Assembly (NCBI GenBank): GCA_012960465.1
Contig: DUBF01000088.1
Span: 26,943-90,942, forward strand
DNA: 64,000 nucleotides
Direction of reading: 5' to 3'
Origin: Rhodospirillales bacterium
Lineage (GTDB): Bacteria; Pseudomonadota; Alphaproteobacteria; Rhodospirillales; UBA2165
Notes under the pieces: model-generated
Seen by the model: only the letters and a program-made list of their open reading frames with translations
The model's database searches: none
Told to the model about the DNA's origin: nothing
Made by a program: the position numbers and the translations under genes
Shown: one piece after another, positions 56,620 through 64,000 of the stretch
Position numbering within the stretch: position 1 is the first letter of the stretch
How the letters are laid out: each line of letters opens with the position of its first letter

Positions 56620-57209
56620 TGAATGCTAAAACAGAACTTACTGTTAAAGATATTCTTGGTGTGGAATCGTATATGAAGGTTCGCCAAGAACGTCGGGTGA
56701 AAATATTAAATAAAAAGAAGCTACGCAGAGCAGCAGTTGGTCCTTATGCCACATTTTATTTCGAGTCTTATGACACAATGTGGTACCAGGTTCAAGAAAT
56801 GCTACGAATCGAAAAGGGGGGTGAAGACCAGCTTAGAGATGAACTCGAAGCTTATAATCCTTTGATACCAAAAGGTCGGGAACTTGTAGCGACAGTCATG
56901 TTTGAGATTGATAACGCTAATATTCGAACCGCTTTTTTGTTGGGTCTTGGCGGTGTTGAAAACCACATTATTATGCGACTAGACGACGTTCACATTATGG
57001 CTATAGCAGAGCAAGATTTAGATCGCACTAATGCTGATGGTAAAGCCTCTTCTGTTCAATTTGTTCACTTCAGCCTCACTAATTCTCAAATCGCAAAATT
57101 TAAGGACATTAATACTAACGTAACTGTTGGTATAAATCATCCTAAGTATGGCCACATGGCAGTTTTATCTGATGAGACGCAGCGTGAGCTGTCAACAGAT
57201 TTTCTTTAG
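56619..57209 (+). CDS. DUF3501 family protein
   Basis: 196 residues from ATG at 56619, which shares its A with the previous stop (TAATG). MKVRQERRVKILNKKKLRR (about residues 18-36) and GPYATFYFESYDTMWYQVQE are recognisable in DUF3501 proteins, with NPLIPKGRELVATVMFEI after. It has no signal peptide or cysteine-rich motif, so it is probably soluble and does not bind a cluster by Cys. The tight coupling to the Fe-S protein says they act together. No function is known to me. Confidence 0.8.
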   Translation: MNAKTELTVKDILGVESYMKVRQERRVKILNKKKLRRAAVGPYATFYFESYDTMWYQVQEMLRIEKGGEDQLRDELEAYNPLIPKGRELVATVMFEIDNANIRTAFLLGLGGVENHIIMRLDDVHIMAIAEQDLDRTNADGKASSVQFVHFSLTNSQIAKFKDINTNVTVGINHPKYGHMAVLSDETQRELSTDFL

Positions 57210-57357
57210 ATATCCGTATTTTTATACAAAGTTGCCGAGTATTTTTGTTAGCTTATTTGTCTAAAAATCTTGTTGTTAGCGAGGTTCTGTTCTCGTAAAT
57301 GGTGTCTAAACAGTTATCTCGTAAAGGAGTTCATCAAACTTTAGCGATAAATTGTCC

Positions 57358-57373
57358 ACTGGTAATCACCAGT
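57358..57373. terminator. Short inverted repeat between convergent genes
   Basis: ACTGGT-AATC-ACCAGT is a perfect six-base stem with a four-base loop, lying between the ends of the convergent DUF3501 and SH3b genes. No long T run follows on either side, so a bidirectional terminator is only a possibility. Confidence 0.25.
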
Positions 57374-57426
57374 TAGCTTTGTTTGGGCTAGGGGTGATAT
57401 GAGATTTTATTAAAATAAATAAATTT

Positions 57427-57972
57427 TTATTTTATAGTTTCCTTGGCATATACTCCCCAAAAATCAACACGTCGAAGCCAACCCTTATGCCCACCAACAG
57501 AGACCTTACACCAACCGGACGAAGTCGGACATCGTTTTAGCTCGCCAATGACATTGGTTTCTAATTTTGCGATCGCCGGAGATTTACTTTCGTCATTTCT
57601 TCGCAACGTTTTCATTTGGCCGATAATTACAAACATTCGACGGTTGCTCAGCATGCTCTGATGGATCCAGCCCTGAGTGCCTTCTACATCCCGAACCTTG
57701 CGCCAATTTTTAAATTCGGCAATAATTTCAACAGGTAAATATTTACTTTCATAGACCCAGTCCACGGGATATCTTACCCCTGGACCTCTACGTAAATTCA
57801 CTACGTTGGCTCTAAGCGAACCAAACCTTGGTAGGGACTTCCCGGTTGACGCTGGTAGTATTTGTTTTTCTTTTAAAATTTTAGATTCAGTTATATTAAC
57901 AACAGAGTTACCCATTATTGATATAAAACCAACGGTTATTGTGGAGATAATTCTTTTTTTTAATTTATACAA
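57427..57972 (-). CDS. Bacterial SH3-domain protein, probably periplasmic
   Basis: 181 residues from TTG at 57972. A short basic start and hydrophobic stretch (about 8-22, IISTITVGFISIMGNSVVN) could be a signal peptide. Two SH3b modules are seen: one near 45-110 with NVVNLRRGPGVRYPVDWVY and VEIIAEFKNWRKVRDVEGTQGWIH, the second from about 115 with LRRNDESKSPAIAKLE and KRCPTSSGWCKVSVGGHKGWLRR. Such domains often bind the cell wall. It is divergent from the dehydrogenase gene; this pairing is frequent in alphaproteobacteria. No ATG near the start was found. Confidence 0.75.
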   Translation of the reverse strand: MYKLKKRIISTITVGFISIMGNSVVNITESKILKEKQILPASTGKSLPRFGSLRANVVNLRRGPGVRYPVDWVYESKYLPVEIIAEFKNWRKVRDVEGTQGWIHQSMLSNRRMFVIIGQMKTLRRNDESKSPAIAKLETNVIGELKRCPTSSGWCKVSVGGHKGWLRRVDFWGVYAKETIK

Positions 57973-58191
57973 GTAACCACGTCGCCTACTTTTAAGTCAC
58001 GACCAAATATTAACGAATTATAGATGAATATTATTAACACCGCCTTAAGTAGTTTGAGGTCTGTAACTAATTTAAGCATCTGAGGCGTTCTATTAATATT
58101 ATTAATGAAAACAGCCGTCGTATTACAGGTATGGACAAAACTAATTCTGATTGGTATCCCCAAGGGTAATAAAATAGTGGGAATTAAACAC

Positions 58192-59208
58192 GTGGTAAAA
58201 AAGCAGCCTCAAGAAAAATCTAAAACCAGAAGCAAACCTAAAATCGTGGTAACACGAAAGTTGCCCGATCCTGTTGAAACTCGAATGATGGAGCTTTTTG
58301 ATACTCGGCTAAATCTGGATGATGTTCCGCTGACCCATGATGAGTTAATTATGGCAGTACAATCTGCTGAGATTTTAGTTCCCACAGTAACGGATAAAAT
58401 TGATTCCGAGATTATAAAATCCGCTGGAGATCAGTTACGGATGATAGCCAACTTTGGAGCTGGCGTAGATCATATTGATCTTACGTCCGCTGCATCGAAA
58501 GGTATAGTTGTTACAAACACGCCAGACGTTTTAACCGAAGATACGGCCGATCTTACTATGGCATTAATATTGATGGCACCCAGACGAATGGGTGAGGGCG
58601 AACGGATAGTTAGAGGTAATAAGTGGACGGGATGGACTCCAACTTATTTAATGGGTCACCGAATCAACGGAAAGCGGCTCGGCATTATCGGTATGGGACG
58701 GATTGGCACGGCAGTTGCGGAGCGGGCTCGAGGATTTGGGCTTGCGGTGCACTATCACAACCGTAACCGGGTATTAGATGAACTTGAGATTAATTTAGAG
58801 GCTACCTATTGGGAAAGCCTTGACCAGATGCTTGCGCATATGGACATAATTGTTGTCACGTGTCCATCGACACCTGCGACCTTTCATTTGCTGTCTGAAC
58901 GCCGGCTGCAACTTTTGCAATCTAATTGTTATGTGATTAATACCTCTCGAGGAAACATTATTGACGAAAAAGCACTTTTACGATTACTTGAAGCAGGAGC
59001 TATAGCTGGAGCCGGTCTGGATGTTTTTGAAGATGAGCCCATCATTGATCCTAAGTTTTTAAAAATGGAAAACGTAGTTATATTGCCTCACATAGGATCG
59101 GCAACAATCGAGGGTCGGATTGCGATGGGTGAGCGGGTAATTGTGAATGCGAAGAGTTTTGTAGACGGCCATAAAGCACCCAATCGGGTACTTGCCACAC
59201 TGCTATAA
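58192..59208 (+). CDS. D-isomer specific 2-hydroxyacid dehydrogenase (D-glycerate/glyoxylate-type)
   Basis: 338 residues from GTG 58192. An ATG at 58105 adds 29 non-conserved residues and has no ribosome-binding site nearby; KIVVTRKLPDPVETRMMELF aligns with the family start. The NAD(P) loop is LGIIGMGRIGTAVAERARGFG, and the catalytic residues are Arg in INTSRGNIIDE, Glu in VFEDEP and His in LPHIGSA. NFGAGVDHIDL, seen before it, is the substrate-domain marker. The group reduces glyoxylate or hydroxypyruvate. It is divergent from the SH3b gene. Exact substrate unknown, so no symbol is given. Confidence 0.85.
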   Translation: MVKKQPQEKSKTRSKPKIVVTRKLPDPVETRMMELFDTRLNLDDVPLTHDELIMAVQSAEILVPTVTDKIDSEIIKSAGDQLRMIANFGAGVDHIDLTSAASKGIVVTNTPDVLTEDTADLTMALILMAPRRMGEGERIVRGNKWTGWTPTYLMGHRINGKRLGIIGMGRIGTAVAERARGFGLAVHYHNRNRVLDELEINLEATYWESLDQMLAHMDIIVVTCPSTPATFHLLSERRLQLLQSNCYVINTSRGNIIDEKALLRLLEAGAIAGAGLDVFEDEPIIDPKFLKMENVVILPHIGSATIEGRIAMGERVIVNAKSFVDGHKAPNRVLATLL

Positions 59209-59221
59209 AAAAATTAGTTTT

Positions 59222-60022
59222 TTAGATTAAATGCGCGGACAGATCTTTAATAGTGGCTTTTGCGCTGCATAGTGAACATTTTGGATCAGGTTTAACTTTG
59301 ATCTTGCGGAAGTCGGTGCGTAACCCATCATAAATAATTAACGACCCTGCCAGGCTGTCTCCGTATCCTGTAATCTCTTTTAAAATTTCTCCTGCTTGAA
59401 GAGAACCGATTATTCCACAAAGCGCTCCAAGTACACCGACTTCTGCGCAGGTCGGGATAGCTTTAGGCGGCGGTGCTTTGGGAAAAAGACAACGATAGCA
59501 TGGATAGCTATCTTCTTTATTTTTATATGCTTTGAATACGCTAAGCTGGCCATCAAAACGCTGAATTGCACCTGATACCAAAGTCTTTTTTTCAAGGTGA
59601 CATGTATCCATAACTAAAAATCGGGTTGCAAAATTATCACAGCCATCTGATATAATATCGTAATTTGCAATTAATCCTTGGGCGTTATGTTGAAGTAGAC
59701 GTTCTTGATGTTCGACGACCGCCACTTCTGGGTTAATCTGTTTGATAGCTGCTTTGGCGCTTGCAACTTTCGATAAACCAATTCGTGGGGTTGCATGAAT
59801 AACTTGTCGTTGGAGATTGCTAAGATCAACAATATCGTCATCAACAATACCGATAGTGCCAACTCCAGCAGCAGCGAGATATTGAATGACTGGTGTACCA
59901 AGCCCCCCGGCGCCAATGACTAGCACTTTTGCATTTTGAATTTTAGCCTGGCCGGCTCCACCTATCTCTGGCAATAGTATATGGCGGGCATAACGTTCAA
60001 GCTGCGTGTCAGTTAAAGACAT
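59222..60022 (-). CDS. MoeB/ThiF/HesA-family E1-like adenylyltransferase
   Basis: 266 residues. The ATP-binding loop is VIGAGGLGTPVIQYLAAAGV with IVDDDIVDLSNLQRQVIH following. Two CxxC pairs that bind zinc are CYRCLF and CSLCSAK, and the family Cys is in PTCAEVGVLGALCG. The fold adenylates the C-terminus of small sulfur carriers such as MoaD or ThiS. No moaD/thiS-like or moaE gene is near, so its partner is unknown. There is no C-terminal rhodanese domain. It follows cysK by seven bases in the same direction. Confidence 0.88.
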   Translation of the reverse strand: MSLTDTQLERYARHILLPEIGGAGQAKIQNAKVLVIGAGGLGTPVIQYLAAAGVGTIGIVDDDIVDLSNLQRQVIHATPRIGLSKVASAKAAIKQINPEVAVVEHQERLLQHNAQGLIANYDIISDGCDNFATRFLVMDTCHLEKKTLVSGAIQRFDGQLSVFKAYKNKEDSYPCYRCLFPKAPPPKAIPTCAEVGVLGALCGIIGSLQAGEILKEITGYGDSLAGSLIIYDGLRTDFRKIKVKPDPKCSLCSAKATIKDLSAHLI

Positions 60023-60029
60023 TTATAAA

Positions 60030-60995
60030 TCAATCGTCATCAAGTCCGTCAAATAGGGCGGTTGATAAGTAACGCTCAGCAAATGATGGTAAGATAGCTA
60101 CAATCATTTTCCCCTTCATTTCTGGGCGTGTTCCAACTTCAAGTGCTGCTGCAATGGCAGCACCTGAGGAAATGCCTATTGGTAGGCCTTCTGTTTTTGC
60201 CGCTCGTCTTGCCATTGCGAATGCGGTCTCATTGCCAATTTGAAGTACTTCATCAATAATATCTAGATTTACGTTATCTGGAATAAAACCAGCTCCAATC
60301 CCCTGAATTTTGTGTGGTCCTGGAATACCACCTGATAAAACTGGGCTATCCTCTGGTTCAACAGCGATCATTTTGAATTCAGGTTTACGCGCTTTTAAGG
60401 CCTCGGCTGTTCCGGTAAGTGTGCCACCTGTGCCGACACCAGATATTACAATATCGACTTTACCGTTTGTGTCTTTCCATATTTCTTCTGCTGTTGTGTT
60501 CCTGTGAACTTCTGGGTTAGCCTCATTACTAAACTGCTGTGGCATAAAAGCGTCAGGATTTTCTTTTAAAATCTCTTCTGCTCTAGCGATAGCGCCTGGC
60601 ATACCTTTGGCCGCAGGAGTTAGTTCAATTGAGGCACCTAAAAGATAGAGCATTTTGCGGCGCTCTATAGACATGCTTTCAGGCATTGTGAGAATTAGTC
60701 GGTAGCCTTTTGCGGCGGCAACAAATGCCAGCGCAATACCAGTGTTACCTGATGTTGGTTCAACTATAATTGAGTTTGGCTTGAGTTTCCCATCTGCCTC
60801 AGCAGCGCTGATCATGGCACTGCCAATACGATCTTTAACTGATGCTAGTGGATTAAAGAACTCACATTTTCCCAGTACTATAGCCTTGCACCCTTCTTCT
60901 TCTGGTAAACGATTAAGTCGTACCAGCGGCGTCGCCCCAATTGTATCAATTATACTGTCGTATATTTTACCCCTAAATTCATTACTCTTATTCAT
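60030..60995 (-). CDS. cysK: Cysteine synthase A (O-acetylserine sulfhydrylase)
   Basis: 321 residues from ATG 60995, preceded by GGAGAG; the frame is open further upstream to 61097 but that part overlaps the Rrf2 gene. The PLP-lysine motif is [13 protein letters not shown], the phosphate motif [11 protein letters not shown] and the C-terminal loop includes [30 protein letters not shown] is the family start. It makes cysteine from O-acetylserine and sulfide. It lies between the Rrf2 regulator (28 bases upstream) and the MoeB-like gene (7 bases downstream), suggesting joint control. Confidence 0.94.
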   Translation of the reverse strand: MNKSNEFRGKIYDSIIDTIGATPLVRLNRLPEEEGCKAIVLGKCEFFNPLASVKDRIGSAMISAAEADGKLKPNSIIVEPTSGNTGIALAFVAAAKGYRLILTMPESMSIERRKMLYLLGASIELTPAAKGMPGAIARAEEILKENPDAFMPQQFSNEANPEVHRNTTAEEIWKDTNGKVDIVISGVGTGGTLTGTAEALKARKPEFKMIAVEPEDSPVLSGGIPGPHKIQGIGAGFIPDNVNLDIIDEVLQIGNETAFAMARRAAKTEGLPIGISSGAAIAAALEVGTRPEMKGKMIVAILPSFAERYLSTALFDGLDDD

Positions 60996-61023
60996 TTTGC
61001 TCTCCGCATCCCTTGAATATAAT

Positions 61024-61479
61024 TTATATAGTAAAATCCAGGCTTTGTCGCCCTTCACTGGCGACACCATTTTTCTGAGCTTGTTGACACAGGGCATTAA
61101 TTGAGATTTTGTTTAATCGGATCATCATTTCTGTTTCAACGTTTTGCCAAAGAGGTCTGATAACAGTTTGGGTTAATGATGATCCCATATTGTTCTCGAT
61201 GGGGTCATCCATTTTATTGATGTTGTTCATTACTTGGACGATGTCACCAATAGAAATTCGTCGACGTTCACGTGCTAAATTATAACCACCCTTAGGTCCT
61301 CTTACTCCGGTTAAAACCTTAGCTCGCACCAATTGCTGTAATGTCTGTTCGAGATATCGCCGCGGTATACCTTGGCGTCGAGTAATATCTTGACTTTGAA
61401 CTGGTTGGCTCCCTGCATGGTAAGCAATATCAACGACCGCCTCTATAGCAAACAACATCTTTTTTGGAAGTTTTAACAC
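61024..61479 (-). CDS. Rrf2-family transcriptional regulator lacking Fe-S cysteines
   Basis: 151 residues. The winged-helix part reads YAxEAVVDIA-type [33 protein letters not shown] and [22 protein letters not shown], classical Rrf2 features. The three cysteines that bind the cluster in IscR/RirA/NsrR are missing; the loop (about 84-108) has no Cys, and the only Cys is at 131. This resembles CymR-type regulators, which in Bacillus sense cysteine status through CysK. The gene precedes cysK. A CymR-like sulfur regulator is therefore the first guess, not proven. Confidence 0.87.
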   Translation of the reverse strand: MLKLPKKMLFAIEAVVDIAYHAGSQPVQSQDITRRQGIPRRYLEQTLQQLVRAKVLTGVRGPKGGYNLARERRRISIGDIVQVMNNINKMDDPIENNMGSSLTQTVIRPLWQNVETEMMIRLNKISINALCQQAQKNGVASEGRQSLDFTI

Positions 61480-61482
61480 TTT

Positions 61483-61971
61483 TTATTTTTCTCCCAATTG
61501 GTGATTTATTTTAATTTTTTCTGTCCCAGTAGAACCAAAGCCGCTCGTCCCACGATTAGTTTCTGGCAATATTTCTACTTCTTCCCAGTTAATTCCAACA
61601 ACCGGGTTGATCACCATTTGGGCAATCCGCATACCACGTTCAATTATAAAATCTGTCTTGCTAAGATTGATTAAGATGACACCAATTTCGCCCCGGTAAT
61701 CAGCATCAATTGTACCGGGGCTATTAAGAACGGTAATACCGCTCTTAATAGCCAAACCAGAACGCGGTCGAATTTGAGCCTCAAACCCTATCGGTAAAGC
61801 GACAGCTAATCCTGTGGGTATAATTTTGCGTTCGCTCGGTCTAAGGATAACTGGATCTTTTATAGCTGCTGATAAATCAACCCCGGCGGAGAGGTTTGTT
61901 TGTATTTTGGGTAATGCCAGACCCTTGCTGTGGTCGAGGCGTTTTACAGAGATCTGGATTTTATTTAGCAT
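61483..61971 (-). CDS. dut: dUTP diphosphatase
   Basis: 162 residues from ATG 61971, which overlaps the coaBC stop (61965-61967). The frame extends to 62046 but that part lies inside coaBC. The five trimeric dUTPase motifs are visible: [42 protein letters not shown] and [10 protein letters not shown]. It removes dUTP and makes dUMP. In alphaproteobacteria coaBC-dut are regularly coupled. It is followed three bases later by the Rrf2 gene. Confidence 0.96.
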   Translation of the reverse strand: MLNKIQISVKRLDHSKGLALPKIQTNLSAGVDLSAAIKDPVILRPSERKIIPTGLAVALPIGFEAQIRPRSGLAIKSGITVLNSPGTIDADYRGEIGVILINLSKTDFIIERGMRIAQMVINPVVGINWEEVEILPETNRGTSGFGSTGTEKIKINHQLGEK

Positions 61972-63212
61972 GATAAATTGTCTAAAAACGTTGCAATTCG
62001 AGTTGTGAGTTTTTGACCGATAATATCTTTGGTTAGCGTGGGCCACGCTTCAACTCCATCTTTAGAAACAATGTGGACCCTATTTTTTTCGCTTCCAAAA
62101 GTTCCCGCTTCTGGAGAGACATCATTAGCGACAATCCAGTCACATCCTTTTTTTGAGAGTTTAGTTTGAGCGTTAGTAATTAAATCCTTAGTTTCAGCGG
62201 CAAAGCCTATAACGAGATGCGGACGATCCTTACCATGTTGACTGATTTGTTGTAAAATATCTGTATTTTCTACCAACTCTAACGTTGGTGGGGCACCATT
62301 TTTTTTAATTTTATCTAAATTTGGATTTGCAACACGCCAGTCAGCAACAGCGGCAACACAGATAACTATATCAGCTGGCAAAGATTCTTCACACGCGGAC
62401 AGCATTTCTACAGCTGATTTTATGTGTTTGACCGTGATCCCTTCTGGATCCGGTAGGTGGGTTGGGCCAGAAACCAATATTGTTTCGGCCCCCTGCTCCG
62501 ATAGTGCCTTTGCGATAGCGTGGCCTTGTCGCCCCGATGAATAATTTGTGAAATAGCGGACTGGATCAATTTCTTCGATAGTTGGCCCACTTGTAACAAT
62601 AGCTTTGCGGCCAACTAATTTTTTTAGGTTGTTTGTAATAATTGATTGGTTTGCTGAAGTATCACTATTGTTTTGAAGTAATTCATTTATTATTTGAGCA
62701 ATAGAAGAAGGTTCTGACATTCGCCCCATACCATGTTCGCCACAGGCCATATCACCTATTTCTGGGCCTATAACGTGAATGCCGCGTTTTTTTAACTCTA
62801 CCATATTTGATTGGGTTGACGCATGTTCCCACATACGCACATTCATTGATGGCGCAATAAGCACAGGCTTGTCAGTTGCAATTAATGCAGTTGTTGCAAG
62901 GTCATCAGTAATGCCCGCCCGCATTTTAGCTATAATATTGGCGGTCGCTGGAGCTATAACCACAAGGTCAGCATCTCTAGAAAGCTCAATATGCCCCATC
63001 TCATTTTCATCTGTCAGCGAAAATAAATCTCGATAGACCTTATCTCCGGTCAAAGCTTCTGCTGAAAGTGGAGTTACAAATTGGCTACCTGCCTCCGTTA
63101 AAATACAGCGCACGTTAATATCGTGGAGCTTTAATTCGCGGATGAGTTCAAGACTTTTATAGGCAGCTATACCGCCAGATATAATCAGTAAAACTCTTTC
63201 CCCGTCAGACAT
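61965..63212 (-). CDS. coaBC: Phosphopantothenoylcysteine decarboxylase / phosphopantothenate-cysteine ligase
   Basis: 415 residues, the usual length. The flavoprotein decarboxylase half has [35 protein letters not shown] and [10 protein letters not shown] (PxMNxxMW), with the active region CGEHGMGRM. The ligase half begins [25 protein letters not shown]. It makes 4'-phosphopantetheine from phosphopantothenate and cysteine, using cysteine made by the cysK product of the same run. It overlaps dut by seven bases. ubiB lies 137 bases upstream. Confidence 0.96.
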   Translation of the reverse strand: MSDGERVLLIISGGIAAYKSLELIRELKLHDINVRCILTEAGSQFVTPLSAEALTGDKVYRDLFSLTDENEMGHIELSRDADLVVIAPATANIIAKMRAGITDDLATTALIATDKPVLIAPSMNVRMWEHASTQSNMVELKKRGIHVIGPEIGDMACGEHGMGRMSEPSSIAQIINELLQNNSDTSANQSIITNNLKKLVGRKAIVTSGPTIEEIDPVRYFTNYSSGRQGHAIAKALSEQGAETILVSGPTHLPDPEGITVKHIKSAVEMLSACEESLPADIVICVAAVADWRVANPNLDKIKKNGAPPTLELVENTDILQQISQHGKDRPHLVIGFAAETKDLITNAQTKLSKKGCDWIVANDVSPEAGTFGSEKNRVHIVSKDGVEAWPTLTKDIIGQKLTTRIATFLDNLSC

Positions 63213-63349
63213 TTGGAAAACCCATAAATTTACTTATTGTTGGTGTAGTTATTACCACTGAATAGACCTCTACGTATTCATTGGCAAGAAATTTACAAAT
63301 AATTCCTGTAGAAAAATTATGCGTCTTTAGTTACCAAAACAGCGACTGT

Positions 63350-64000
63350 TTAGTTAAAAATCAAAAGTCCAAGTAGGATTATAATTAATGCAATATAAAA
63401 TCGGCTTGAGAGCGGTTTGTTGGTCTTCTGTGTTCCTGACATGGTTCGTACCGTATCAGGATTGAGTTTGAGCCCACTTTTTGTTATTGCGGCAACGTTT
63501 TTTTCCATATTTGAGACAATCATTGGCAGACGTCTCAGGCCATCTGCCACCTCCCCAACTGCATTTAAAACAATTGTCTCCGGTCCCAAATTTTTACCAA
63601 CCCAATCTCTGATCAAGGGCTGGGCAAGAAACCACATATTGGCATCTGGACTGAGAGTTCGGCCAACGCCTTCAGCCGTGAGCATGGTTTTTTGTAACAA
63701 GAGTAATTGTGGCTGGGTTTCCATCTCAAAAGTCTCGGTTACTTGAAACAGATGGGCAAGTAATCGTGCGATAGATATTTCGTTCTGGGGTTTATCAAGT
63801 ATGGGTTCTGCTATAGACCGGCACGCTTGAGTAAATGCTTGTACTGATTTATTATAAGGTACGTATCCGGCTTCAAAATGTAATTCTGCTACCCTTGGAT
63901 AATCCCGCTCGAGAAAGCTTTCTAACATTTCACCAAGATAGTGGCGAGTTGGTTTATCGAGCCTTCCCATAATGCCAAAATCTACCGCAATAATTTCTCC
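63350..64000 (-). CDS. ubiB: Ubiquinone biosynthesis kinase-like protein UbiB, C-terminal part (cut by window edge)
   Basis: The C-terminal 216 residues are present; the start is beyond base 64000. The right edge reads GEIIAVDFGIMGRLDKPTR, containing the UbiB motif VDFGIMGRL (DFG of the ABC1/ADCK kinase-like fold). The C-terminus has a hydrophobic anchor (SRFYIALIIILLGLLIFN), as in other UbiB proteins. It is required for ubiquinone production, with ATPase activity. ubiB-coaBC-dut is the usual alphaproteobacterial order, usually after ubiE. Confidence 0.9.
   Translation of the reverse strand, partial: GEIIAVDFGIMGRLDKPTRHYLGEMLESFLERDYPRVAELHFEAGYVPYNKSVQAFTQACRSIAEPILDKPQNEISIARLLAHLFQVTETFEMETQPQLLLLQKTMLTAEGVGRTLSPDANMWFLAQPLIRDWVGKNLGPETIVLNAVGEVADGLRRLPMIVSNMEKNVAAITKSGLKLNPDTVRTMSGTQKTNKPLSSRFYIALIIILLGLLIFN

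Noticed and set aside
60996-61097. Longer cysK start at 61097
   Set aside because: That part overlaps the Rrf2 gene, and the ATG at 60995 has an SD and matches the family start.
61972-62046. Longer dut start at 62046
   Set aside because: Extends into coaBC and adds residues not seen in dUTPases.
1-64000. tRNA, rRNA, CRISPR arrays, insertion sequences or prophage
   Set aside because: I saw no cloverleaf-like intergenic sequence, no direct-repeat array, and no transposase or integrase gene; I cannot exclude a missed short RNA.

Overview
This is an almost purely chromosomal housekeeping window from an AT-rich alphaproteobacterium; the base composition suggests a low-GC, perhaps marine, member of the class. 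The placement rests on several things seen together: rph-hrcA-grpE-dnaK-dnaJ in one block with rdgB and hemW; mutS next to glnD; ybeY-phoH-corC-lnt-metK-trmB-rimP-nusA-ylxR-infB-rbfA-truB-rpsO-pnp in one direction; a Fur/Mur-type regulator without the usual CxxC; an Irr-type regulator beside fabA-fabB-fabI; bactofilin; and ubiB-coaBC-dut. I see no insertion sequence, prophage, CRISPR array, rRNA or tRNA gene.

Layout. 1-13.3 kb: rsmI (cut by the left edge) divergent from an LpoA/LppC-type lipoprotein gene; hemW-rdgB-rph on the minus strand; the heat-shock block hrcA-grpE-dnaK-dnaJ followed by dapB and nth; then a minus-strand group of EI24/CysZ-type membrane protein, bactofilin and small lipoprotein. 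13.5-20.2 kb: a PfkB/adenosine kinase, two family-9 heptosyltransferases, an AmpG-type permease, and a Pit phosphate transporter with a near-consensus Pho box. 20.3-31.7 kb: mutS, glnD, murJ, trpS, then three cell-wall genes (Bax-type glucosaminidase, polysaccharide deacetylase, VanX-type dipeptidase). 31.8-41.7 kb: tsaB-rimI-fur-miaB-phoH-ybeY-corC-lnt, a 336-base leader, metK, trmB. 41.8-51.2 kb: the nusA-infB translation/transcription operon through pnp. 51.4-57.2 kb: fabA-fabB-fabI, irr, then rubrerythrin, a two-cluster CCG-domain Fe-S protein and a DUF3501 protein. 57.4-64 kb: an SH3b protein divergent from a D-2-hydroxyacid dehydrogenase, then minus-strand ubiB (cut by the right edge), coaBC, dut, an Rrf2 regulator, cysK and a MoeB/ThiF-type E1.

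How it fits together. Most genes serve core information processing and envelope assembly. The least described unit is rubrerythrin / Fe-S protein / DUF3501. The rubrerythrin lacks the rubredoxin domain, so the neighbouring Fe-S protein is a reasonable candidate electron donor. An Irr-box-like site lies before the rubrerythrin gene and irr lies just upstream. A strong terminator between rubrerythrin and the Fe-S gene could set different expression levels. Other points: the ylxR-like gene has no ATG, GTG or TTG start that keeps its conserved N-terminus and seems to start at ATT; the Pho box before pit; attenuator-like hairpins before rimP and between rpsO and pnp; a hairpin beside the metK ribosome binding site; and a cysteine-poor Rrf2 regulator in line with cysK and a MoeB-like gene.
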